DNA from: CAZKRU01 sp964555235
GTDB taxonomy: Bacteria; Verrucomicrobiota; Verrucomicrobiia; Methylacidiphilales; CAMAQI01
DNA length: 64,000 nucleotides
Direction: 5' to 3'
Assembly (NCBI GenBank): GCA_964555235.1
Contig: CAZKRU010000004.1
Span: 1-64,000 of the forward strand
The translations under genes were made by a program, and so were the position numbers. This document shows positions 57,156 through 64,000 of the stretch, one piece after another (position 1 is the first letter of the stretch; each line of letters opens with the position of its first letter). The notes beneath the pieces were generated by a model that saw only the letters and a program-made list of their open reading frames with translations, did not search any database and was not told the origin of the DNA.

Positions 57156-58661
57156 TTATGGAACCATATAAATCTCATTGAAATACTCCCTTAAGGATCT
57201 CAGCTGAAAAGATCCAATCTGGAGCGGGGTCGCTCGAATTCCCGCTTCTGGCAATACCGACTGAAAGTAACTCGCATTCAGGATCAAGAGATCCTCTTCT
57301 TTTTTCCACTGCATGCTACGAAAATGTGCAACCCACGAAGAACCCGCTTGCGGAATGCAGAACTCTGCAGCGACGGCTCCATTCGGGGCACGATAGTCAA
57401 AGATGTAGCGCCAAGAATTGGAATCCAAAATAACTCGTTTCATCGAATGCTCGCGAAGATATTGATGAATTGAAGTGATTTTATCGGGATCATACCCTTT
57501 TTGAAACGCAAACGGGAGAACCTTCATCGTTACAACACCGAGAACGCTCATAAAGATCATCAGCAAAAGGACCTGTGTCACTCGCGTATTGACTGCCTTG
57601 AAATTTAAATAATTAAGCACCAAGCAATATAAAAAAGACAAGTGAACAACAATCATTGAGAAGAATACACTGTAGAGGAGACCTGTTAAGACCATTCCAA
57701 GCCAAAAAACAAGGGTCAAATATCGAGCGGCTGTAGATTGATTGCGAAAGTTCAGAATTTGAATGAATAATGCTGCAACCACTAAAATATAAGTTGGACC
57801 AAATAACAGCAAATTCCAACCTGCCGATATCGACTTCCAAGCGTAATACCAACCGTCCGTCCAATTATTCCAAGCAAAGGGAGTCGCATTTAATTGAGCC
57901 ACTTTCAGATAAGCAGCCAACCACTCCCAACCTCTCCATTGAGTACTTGCACCCCAAAAAGTTAGCACCGTCAAAAAACTTAACCCTAGAATAAACATCT
58001 CCTTTATCATCAATTTTGTGTCCAAATGTCTCTTGGCCCAATATCGATGATAAAGATGAATGAGTCCCACCGATCCAGCAAAACCAATCATATAAGGAAG
58101 CGTCGTAATACTGAACCCCAAAGCAGACCATCCACCATAGTCACCGAGTCTCGTTTGCTGCATCAGTAGGAAAATACCCGCTGATAAAAAGAAAAAAGCA
58201 AGCGTATTGGGTCTCGATCCTAATTCGGAGACAAACGCGGCATAGGCGATGATCGCAATCATGAAGAATAAAAATGTGATTCGAAGCTTCTTAAAGACTT
58301 GTGCAATTAAAAGCGAATGAAAGAAATTAAGAAAAAAGTGAAAAAGCAAAACGATCTTCGTTGAAACTCCAAAGACCTTCAGCCAGCTTCCTAGCAACCA
58401 AGAGTAAAAGGTAACATAAGGGAAGATAGAAAATCCCTGAAGGATGCCGGGAGTCATATCATTCCAAATGAACCCTTTCTCTGCGTAGTGAACCGCAGCG
58501 CCGACGTAAACGGTGTCATCGGGATGCGGCTGTGGATAACCACGTAAAAAATAGCCCCCCCAGAAAAGAAATAGCACCAAAAATATCCTCCACCCCTGGT
58601 AACTGCGATCAGAATACCCAGCGCACCACTCAGCAGAAATCTGAACAAATTTTCCAATCAT
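57156..58661 (-). CDS. GT-C type membrane glycosyltransferase
   Basis: 501 residues from ATG 58661 (ATGA overlap with the methyltransferase gene). About ten membrane helices. The first large loop has RGYPQPHPDDTVYVGAAVHY, a DD motif right after helix 1 as in the PMT/ArnT-type (family 39/83-like) transferases that use polyprenyl-phosphate sugars. The C-terminal soluble part (DKITSIHQYLREHSMKRVIL and on) would face the periplasm. The longer frame to 58721 lies inside the neighbouring gene and was rejected. Confidence 0.75.
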   Translation of the reverse strand: MIGKFVQISAEWCAGYSDRSYQGWRIFLVLFLFWGGYFLRGYPQPHPDDTVYVGAAVHYAEKGFIWNDMTPGILQGFSIFPYVTFYSWLLGSWLKVFGVSTKIVLLFHFFLNFFHSLLIAQVFKKLRITFLFFMIAIIAYAAFVSELGSRPNTLAFFFLSAGIFLLMQQTRLGDYGGWSALGFSITTLPYMIGFAGSVGLIHLYHRYWAKRHLDTKLMIKEMFILGLSFLTVLTFWGASTQWRGWEWLAAYLKVAQLNATPFAWNNWTDGWYYAWKSISAGWNLLLFGPTYILVVAALFIQILNFRNQSTAARYLTLVFWLGMVLTGLLYSVFFSMIVVHLSFLYCLVLNYLNFKAVNTRVTQVLLLMIFMSVLGVVTMKVLPFAFQKGYDPDKITSIHQYLREHSMKRVILDSNSWRYIFDYRAPNGAVAAEFCIPQAGSSWVAHFRSMQWKKEEDLLILNASYFQSVLPEAGIRATPLQIGSFQLRSLREYFNEIYMVP

Positions 58662-59428
58662 TGAAGTGATTTTTTTTCCAGAACGATCAGCATACGACTT
58701 GCCGTGAGCGTTGGGATCCAATCGAGAAGAAACTCAATTTTATGAACGAAGCTTTGAAAATCCGTAGGGATGACTTGAGGCCGACTAAACCCTCCGCACA
58801 GTAGATAAGCGAGCGCGCTCCACGTCTGCACTCGCACATCAGTCCATAAAGACGCCCGCTCATTTGAAAATTCCTTTTGACGAAAAATCCTCCACGCATT
58901 TCCTTGTGCTGCATAATAACCGCTCTCACTGAGGCTTTTAGAATCATTCGCCTTCCACGTAATCATTTGATTCAGAGCAAGGGGCTCAGGGTGAAATAAA
59001 CCATAAATAATTCTCCCCAATACCCCTGCCGCAGGCTCAAATAAAATGAGCCTCCCCCCGGGACTCAAAACCCGATGAAACTCTTCGAGTGCGTCCCCAG
59101 GATACTGGAGATGATGAAAGACATCGAAAAGAATCAAGTGTGAAACGGATTGATCTGAAAAGCTAAGCCGATAAGCAGACTCCTGCTGATCGATCCATGG
59201 GTTTTTAAAAAGATCCGTCAGAATACAGTCAGGAATTATTTCTCGAATTCGACCAATTCCAGAGCCCAATTCGACAATCTTACCTGAGATTTGAGGACGA
59301 ATCTCCCTAGAAATTTCCTGATAAAACCGACGATATTCAGATCGTAACAGTTCCTTTTCATCCCATCGCTTAAGGTTCTCCTGAATTTCGCGATTATGAC
59401 GATCGATGCTTTCTACCTCAGAATTCAT
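58658..59428 (-). CDS. class I SAM-dependent methyltransferase
   Basis: 256 residues from ATG 59428. SAM-binding motif ISGKIVELGSGIGRIREIIP, ILTDLFKNPWID, then SVSHLILFDVFHHLQYPGDA and EFHRVLSPGGRLILFEPAAG. The C-terminal third includes FEPAAGVLGRIIYGLFHPEP typical of methyltransferases in surface-glycan loci. The gap to the upstream gene is only four bases. Confidence 0.85.
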   Translation of the reverse strand: MNSEVESIDRHNREIQENLKRWDEKELLRSEYRRFYQEISREIRPQISGKIVELGSGIGRIREIIPDCILTDLFKNPWIDQQESAYRLSFSDQSVSHLILFDVFHHLQYPGDALEEFHRVLSPGGRLILFEPAAGVLGRIIYGLFHPEPLALNQMITWKANDSKSLSESGYYAAQGNAWRIFRQKEFSNERASLWTDVRVQTWSALAYLLCGGFSRPQVIPTDFQSFVHKIEFLLDWIPTLTASRMLIVLEKKSLQ

Positions 59429-59432
59429 AAAA

Positions 59433-60845
59433 TTAAATAAATTTAATCTTACGAGCAGCAAAAATGACCATTTTTAAAAGCAGCCATCCATGCTTCCATC
59501 GCTGAATATTTGTTGTGCCATAAGTGCGATTCCCATATCGAATAGGAATATCGACAACTTGCAAGTTTTGACGGCAGGCGCCGAATATCAAATCAAAATC
59601 GCCAAAAGGGTCGAAATCTCCGAAGTAGGATCGGTCTCTAACAATTTTCTCGTAATCCGATTTCCGAAGTACTTTTGTCCCACAGAGGGTATCCTTAATC
59701 GATTGATTAAGCAGCCAGCTAAATGTTACGCTGAAAAACTTGTTTGCAATAAGATTAAAAAACCTCATTGCCTCGTCTTCCATCGGATAGACAAGTCGAA
59801 CACCATTTGCAAACTCTGCGCGACCTGAAGCGATCGCCTGATAAAACTTTGGCAATTCTTCTGGCCCAACAGTCAAATCTGCATCCAAAATCATTAAAAT
59901 ATCACCTTGAGCCTCACTGAATCCCATTCGAACTGCATCGCCCTTGCCAATGCCGCGCTGCTGCATGATTCGAATATTTAAATGCGAATAGGTGGCTTTG
60001 ATCTCTTGAATCTTCTCCCAAGTCTGATCCTTTGAGTTTCCCTCCACAAAGATAATCTCTTGACTCTCAGACATTTTAGGAATCCGTAAGACGGCTTGCT
60101 CTATATTTCCCTCTTCGTTACGTGCAGGAATTATGATTGAAACAGAGGGACGGGAGATCTCAGAATTCAACACCTCCTTCCTCGCAATCATAAATACGGT
60201 CAAACAGAGATGATCGACAAAAGGCGCTAAATAACGATTAAGTATTTCCTCAACGCCAAAGAAAGGAAGAGGAAGAAGTACTTTTCCTCTTTGAGTAATC
60301 ACTTTCCATCCACAAAGTGCGAGTAGATTTCTCACATCATTCACGCTGAGCCAATTACATTCCTTCTGCTTTGCCTTGAGTCCAAGCAAAACCCCCAATG
60401 AAACAAATGGCTTCCATAGATGATTGAAGAAATTAATGCAGAGGCGCGTCTCCGCGTGTGCTGCATGCTGGATGTTTTCAAAAATATGTTGAACGTCCGC
60501 CGCAAAATTAATGGTATCCGAAATGAGAATATAATCGTACTTCCTTTGAAAAGGATAATTTTCACCAGCACCCACCTCAAATTTTCCATAGGGAACACAC
60601 TTTTTTGCTGCTTCCACTTGGTTGTGTGAAAGATCAATCCCTGTAATATCGCGGTTCGGAAGAAGTGAAAGGAGCATCCCCTGTCCGCACCCGATTTCGA
60701 GGATGCTCGCATTTTTAGGAATCATTCGAGCGTAATAGTAAGCCAATAGTTTTCGATAATGGCAAGCAGCCCAATTCGGGGCGGCACCAAAATCGTCATA
60801 GTGCTTAGAAAGTTGACTGAGGATACGAGAATTGATGTCGTTCAT
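59433..60845 (-). CDS. methyltransferase-glycosyltransferase 2 fusion
   Basis: 470 residues with two domains. Residues 1-220: class I methyltransferase with ASILEIGCGQGMLLSLLPN, ITGIDLSHNQVEAAKK, KYDYILISDTINFAADVQH. Residues about 233-470: GT2 of the dolichol-phosphate-mannosyltransferase type with VSIIIPARNEEGNIEQAV, IIFVEGNSKDQTWEK, GKGDAVRMGFSEAQGDILM, ILDADLTV (DxD) and KDTLCGTKVLRKSDY. The C-terminal GT2 might load polyprenyl phosphate for the nearby GT-C enzyme. No frameshift is visible at the junction. Confidence 0.87.
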   Translation of the reverse strand: MNDINSRILSQLSKHYDDFGAAPNWAACHYRKLLAYYYARMIPKNASILEIGCGQGMLLSLLPNRDITGIDLSHNQVEAAKKCVPYGKFEVGAGENYPFQRKYDYILISDTINFAADVQHIFENIQHAAHAETRLCINFFNHLWKPFVSLGVLLGLKAKQKECNWLSVNDVRNLLALCGWKVITQRGKVLLPLPFFGVEEILNRYLAPFVDHLCLTVFMIARKEVLNSEISRPSVSIIIPARNEEGNIEQAVLRIPKMSESQEIIFVEGNSKDQTWEKIQEIKATYSHLNIRIMQQRGIGKGDAVRMGFSEAQGDILMILDADLTVGPEELPKFYQAIASGRAEFANGVRLVYPMEDEAMRFFNLIANKFFSVTFSWLLNQSIKDTLCGTKVLRKSDYEKIVRDRSYFGDFDPFGDFDLIFGACRQNLQVVDIPIRYGNRTYGTTNIQRWKHGWLLLKMVIFAARKIKFI

Positions 60846-60848
60846 ATT

Positions 60849-61577
60849 TTATCTTATGGCTAAAAAATTTTCCCACGTCCTTTGAGCACGATGCAAGATC
60901 GCTTCAACGGAAAGGGGGTTAAATTTTGAATTTTCAAATTCACCCAGTTGATATCCACTATCTTGCAAAAGGATCAACAACTCTTTTGATGATGCTCCAA
61001 CCCGCTCGAGCCCTTCATTCCAAAGTTCAAAAAATATGACTTTAGGCCCCCCCTTTATCATCTGAGGCATCATTCCTTGAAGGACCTCATATTCGTATCC
61101 CTGTACATCGATTTTAAGAAAATCAATTCCTTGAGGGTCAACAATCTGATCAAGTCGGACAATCGAAATCGCATCTCCGAAATCATCTTCCACAACACGG
61201 TTATCCCCACGATTAAAAACCCCTGCCTTCAGCGTGGCTCTCTTTTCAACCGAACCTAATGCAAGTGGATATAAAAACACATTCACAATATGATTTAATG
61301 TCATCGTACACTGAAGGTCCTTAAAAAGACGCTTTTCAGGCTCAAATGCGTAAACCTTTCCCTCCGGACCCACCATTTGAGATGCGAGAAGCGTATAAAT
61401 ACCTTGATTGGCCCCTGCATCAACAACCGTCATTCCTGGTTTTAGATAGTGCTCGTAGATCCCCTTCTCAATCGCCCCCATCCTCCCCCATTTATGAAGC
61501 AAAAGGGCAATCCACCGGTCGCAAAGAGAAGTCTGATGTTGATGCCCCCAAAACTGAATCGTAGGATATTTAATCAT
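60849..61577 (-). CDS. FkbM family methyltransferase
   Basis: 242 residues. SAM site LKPGMTVVDAGANQGIYTLL with KVYAFEPEKRLFKDL, and IDFLKIDVQGYEYEVLQGMM, the FkbM hallmark. Three bases separate it from the next gene on each side, in the densest part of the cluster. The third FkbM protein of the window; it is closer in motif form to common FkbM enzymes than the 56235 copy. Confidence 0.86.
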   Translation of the reverse strand: MIKYPTIQFWGHQHQTSLCDRWIALLLHKWGRMGAIEKGIYEHYLKPGMTVVDAGANQGIYTLLASQMVGPEGKVYAFEPEKRLFKDLQCTMTLNHIVNVFLYPLALGSVEKRATLKAGVFNRGDNRVVEDDFGDAISIVRLDQIVDPQGIDFLKIDVQGYEYEVLQGMMPQMIKGGPKVIFFELWNEGLERVGASSKELLILLQDSGYQLGEFENSKFNPLSVEAILHRAQRTWENFLAIR

Positions 61578-61580
61578 AAT

Positions 61581-62369
61581 TTAGGCTGAAAACTGAAGCC
61601 TTTTTTTAAGAAAAGGAACCCCATGGAGCGGCATTAAATGACGAACGGGGCCCATGAAATGCCTTAAGTGAATTGACGAATAATCAACTTCCTTCTCGAA
61701 ATAAAACTGCCGGGTGCAATTAGAAACATAGCTTGATCGATCTAGGAGCATGGAATTCGATAATGAGTGTAAAGCTCCAATCAACGTCTGTTCTAGAAAC
61801 CACGAACTCGGATCATAGTCATAATCATTCAGAAGATTTTCTGCAGTGATCTCCAAATGGGTCTTCCTCGGCAGATAAAAGAAACCTGAATTAAAGTGAG
61901 GTTCGATTTCAATTCCAGAACTCATTAAAGCCACCTTGAATTTCTCATCGCAGCGGAATCCTTCATCCGCGCCAATATGAAATGCACGGCCCTCTCGCAT
62001 TAAATTACTAAGATCCGTTAATGTCCGAAACCCTAAAACATCATCATCTGAAAAAAGGAAGCCTCCTCGAGTCCACTCATAATCAATCATAAAGGCCTTG
62101 CGCATTAAAGTGTTCTGGCGAAATAATTGCCTTTTTGATTGCGGAATCGTTTCACAAATGCCTTCTAAGCTTAAAATGACCAAACTTGGAAAAAGGGCCT
62201 GGATCTTTCTCTGTACTGACTCAGAAAGATGACCATCGTAGTACAAGGTAATCTGCAGGGGAATCGGAAAGGCAAGCACGAGAGAATAGAGACACCAACA
62301 TGCATTCATCCAATTTGCTGGGGTTGTAAGTACAATGAGGCGATTGGAGCTGAGAGGATCCGCATACAA
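61581..62369 (-). CDS. putative glycosyltransferase, start uncertain
   Basis: 262 residues if started at TTG 62369. IVLTTPANWMNACWCLYSLV, ITLYYDGHLSESVQRKIQAL, FMIDYEWTRGGFLFSDDDVL (DDD metal site), FNSGFFYLPRKT and WFLEQTLIGALHSL all fit a nucleotide-sugar transferase of GT-A fold. The same frame continues upstream without a stop for at least 47 codons (…EKCLRKIFTRPIWWCERNWP...) across the end of the preceding gene, and that stretch looks coding, yet no ATG, GTG or TTG is found in it. A rare start codon or a sequencing or real frameshift should be considered. Confidence 0.6.
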   Translation of the reverse strand: MYADPLSSNRLIVLTTPANWMNACWCLYSLVLAFPIPLQITLYYDGHLSESVQRKIQALFPSLVILSLEGICETIPQSKRQLFRQNTLMRKAFMIDYEWTRGGFLFSDDDVLGFRTLTDLSNLMREGRAFHIGADEGFRCDEKFKVALMSSGIEIEPHFNSGFFYLPRKTHLEITAENLLNDYDYDPSSWFLEQTLIGALHSLSNSMLLDRSSYVSNCTRQFYFEKEVDYSSIHLRHFMGPVRHLMPLHGVPFLKKRLQFSA

Positions 62370-62473
62370 TGGTGGAGCATTAAAAATCGCCTGAAGGCCA
62401 AAATAGGGCCAATTTCTCTCACACCACCAAATAGGGCGCGTGAAAATCTTTCTTAAACATTTCTCAAGTGAGA

Positions 62474-63601
62474 TCAGAATTTCCTTAGCAATTTCTGAGG
62501 GAAAATGAATGTAATCATGCCTCCTAAAATGGCGCAGAATGGTTTCCCTATTTTTTCAAAATACCTAAGGCCTCTCCTTAATAATTTATCTTCTAAATTC
62601 TTCGAAATCGTATGCGTCATTAATTCGATGCTATTAAACGGATCAGAAGGCTTTAGCGAAGATGGCAAAAAACGGTAGTAATCTCGGGTTTCAGGGTGAA
62701 TCGGAAGCTGGTTAGAAAATCGATTAAAGAAGTATCGCACTTCTTGATTCGTACCTCCACATGAGTTGACCATCAAAGAGAGATATTTCTCTTTTAGCCG
62801 CTGAATCACCATTGGATCGACGTCCTCTACACGTTCAAAAGCCGCACGAGTAAGAAGATCAGGACGATTTGACTCAAAACCACTGAAATGAAAAAATACG
62901 AGTGGAATATTATTCGAATAAAAAATATCATCCTTCAAAGTCAAATGTCGCTCATGAACGTTCCAAAATGCTACATTCAATGCAGGACTTTTAAGAATAT
63001 TAACCCCCCAATAAAGCGGAACCACATCAAGATACTTTTGATCCCCAAAATATCCTCGATCCACATAATGCACTGAATAAAGATTAAGCTTCTCCTTCCA
63101 CCATGTCAGGAAAGCCATGGTAGAATCATCTTTCTTCAATGCAAGAAAACCGCCATTGTACATTCCGGTAAGTCGGTAGACCTCATCGCCTGGCTTTTTT
63201 CCATCGAGCGGAGGATCTTTGAGCATGCATGGGGTAAGTGCAATCGAGTGATCTTGATGAATGATCGACAAATCATCCATTTTTCTTAAAAAGAGCAAAT
63301 CTGAGTCAATATAAACGATTTCATCAGCCCCATACTGAAGGAAAAGCGCTTCGTGAAGATAAGGGCGCAATGCGGCTGCTAGACAACGTACATCATATTT
63401 AAATCGCCACTCAATCGATGAATCCAGCCCGAGATCTTCAATAAAAATCGGTCTAACCGAAGGAATGAGCTGATTTTTATCGCAAGACTCAAGATAAAGA
63501 CAGTAGGGCTGATACTCGGGATGAAAGGCGCAAAAGCTCTCAAGCACCGCCCTCATCTCCGGTTTCAGATTTAGAGATCCAATCGTGACAACAATCTTCA
63601 T
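62474..63601 (-). CDS. putative glycosyltransferase (GT8-like)
   Basis: 375 residues. MKIVVTIGSLNLKPEMRAVL, YDVRCLAAALRPYLHEALFL, then ADEIVYIDSDLLFLRKMDDL with the DxD motif, TGMYNGGFLALKK (the N-GG-F motif of GT8-type enzymes), GYFGDQKYLDVVPLYWG and FFHFSGFE. Overlaps the upstream methyltransferase by ATGA. Sugar unknown. Confidence 0.78.
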   Translation of the reverse strand: MKIVVTIGSLNLKPEMRAVLESFCAFHPEYQPYCLYLESCDKNQLIPSVRPIFIEDLGLDSSIEWRFKYDVRCLAAALRPYLHEALFLQYGADEIVYIDSDLLFLRKMDDLSIIHQDHSIALTPCMLKDPPLDGKKPGDEVYRLTGMYNGGFLALKKDDSTMAFLTWWKEKLNLYSVHYVDRGYFGDQKYLDVVPLYWGVNILKSPALNVAFWNVHERHLTLKDDIFYSNNIPLVFFHFSGFESNRPDLLTRAAFERVEDVDPMVIQRLKEKYLSLMVNSCGGTNQEVRYFFNRFSNQLPIHPETRDYYRFLPSSLKPSDPFNSIELMTHTISKNLEDKLLRRGLRYFEKIGKPFCAILGGMITFIFPQKLLRKF

Positions 63602-64000
63602 GAGCTCTTCTTCTGAATACGTGTGATTAGGATCTCTTGAACTCCCTCTGATTCCGGGTTTTCCTTTTCAATTTTACATAAAATAATGGCGCGGTTCTTT
63701 AAACGAAGTGTCATATCAACCGAGGAGTTTCGTGAGGAAATAATAAAGTGAGATTTCGAATCAATCGAAAAATTCCACTGATGAAGCCCCTCATAGTTTT
63801 GAGAAACTCCCTCATTTAAGCAATGCTCCATCAATACCCAACCGCCTGGCTTCACCACTTCCAACATCTGCTCAACGCAAAGAATGGGATCAGTTGAGTG
63901 ATCAATACAGTTGCGAGCGAAAACTAAATCAAACTGCCCTCTCGAAAATGATCTCGTGAGTTGTTCCGCCGCAGCCTTTTGGGTCCGAATCAGTGGAGTT
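63598..64000 (-). CDS. class I methyltransferase (3' part, runs off the right edge)
   Basis: Minus frame open to the window end, 133 codons seen. GQFDLVFARNCIDHSTDPIL, then VEQMLEVVKPGGWVLMEHCL are motifs II and III of SAM-dependent methyltransferases; the SAM glycine loop must lie beyond the edge. The C-terminal part is beta-rich. An internal ATG at 63867 would cut the conserved core, so this is a partial gene, not a short one. Confidence 0.82.
   Translation of the reverse strand, partial: TPLIRTQKAAAEQLTRSFSRGQFDLVFARNCIDHSTDPILCVEQMLEVVKPGGWVLMEHCLNEGVSQNYEGLHQWNFSIDSKSHFIISSRNSSVDMTLRLKNRAIILCKIEKENPESEGVQEILITRIQKKSS

Overview
The window reads as a bacterial chromosome segment, most probably from the PVC group and likely Verrucomicrobiota. 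This is an inference from the overall gene style, the many short intergenic palindromes, the Lys/Ala/Pro-rich N-terminal tail of RpoD, and a small zinc-ribbon gene heading the nuo cluster. No rRNA or other marker here settles the taxonomy. Genes are dense and often overlap by ATGA. Stretches longer than 300 bp without a gene are few and mostly filled with repeats.

Layout. 1-2.3 kb (minus): start of a nuo operon (zinc-ribbon protein, nuoA, nuoB, nuoC, nuoD running off the edge). 2.4-9.3 kb: FAH-family protein, prephenate dehydratase, a glycosyltransferase and an FkbM methyltransferase, RecQ, a DUF362 protein and a HicBA toxin-antitoxin pair. 9.4-10.4 kb: a lone small membrane-protein gene with integron-cassette-like borders, and a 112-bp palindromic element. 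10.5-19.3 kb (plus): a housekeeping run of dnaG, a truncated sigma-70 region 1.1 duplicate, rpoD, gatC, gatA, tsaC, thiL, tsaE and a TPR protein. 19.4-28.6 kb: nth, a sugar-type solute-binding protein, fabG-acpP-fabF, sulfate assimilation (cysD-cysNC divergent from cysH) and a membrane cyclic-nucleotide-binding protein. 28.8-30.7 kb: a decayed integrative element at a tRNA-Leu(UAG) gene, with duplicated tRNA 3' ends, two scars of tyrosine-recombinase C-termini and a second HicBA pair. 31.1-36.7 kb (plus): a CusB/CusA-type metal efflux locus with a Cys-rich exported protein and a DUF2490 protein. 36.8-40.6 kb: Fe/Mn superoxide dismutase, an AraC regulator, and a divergent GH4 alpha-galactosidase-like enzyme with a long C-terminal sugar-binding-type extension. 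40.9-64 kb: a polysaccharide locus.

The polysaccharide locus has one plus-strand gene, the polyprenyl-phosphate sugar-phosphate transferase that would start the repeat unit. It converges on a minus-strand cluster of 20 genes that runs off the right edge and ends at a strong terminator at 42275-42309. The cluster holds GT-B, GT-A and GT-C glycosyltransferases, a Wzy/ligase-like membrane protein, a sugar-nucleotide epimerase/dehydratase, AsnB, two FkbM and other methyltransferases, and an SGNH hydrolase. It is visibly more AT-rich than the 10-36 kb housekeeping and metal region. No flippase or export gene is seen inside the window.

The most unusual items are: (i) a 422-bp tandem duplication that created a free-standing sigma region 1.1 protein between dnaG and rpoD and appears to be kept under purifying selection; (ii) a palindromic repeat lying in frame inside tsaC and related to intergenic copies; (iii) a DnaG whose zinc ribbon has lost three of four metal ligands; (iv) the layered tRNA-Leu integration site; and (v) the GH4 enzyme fused to a CBM9-like extension.
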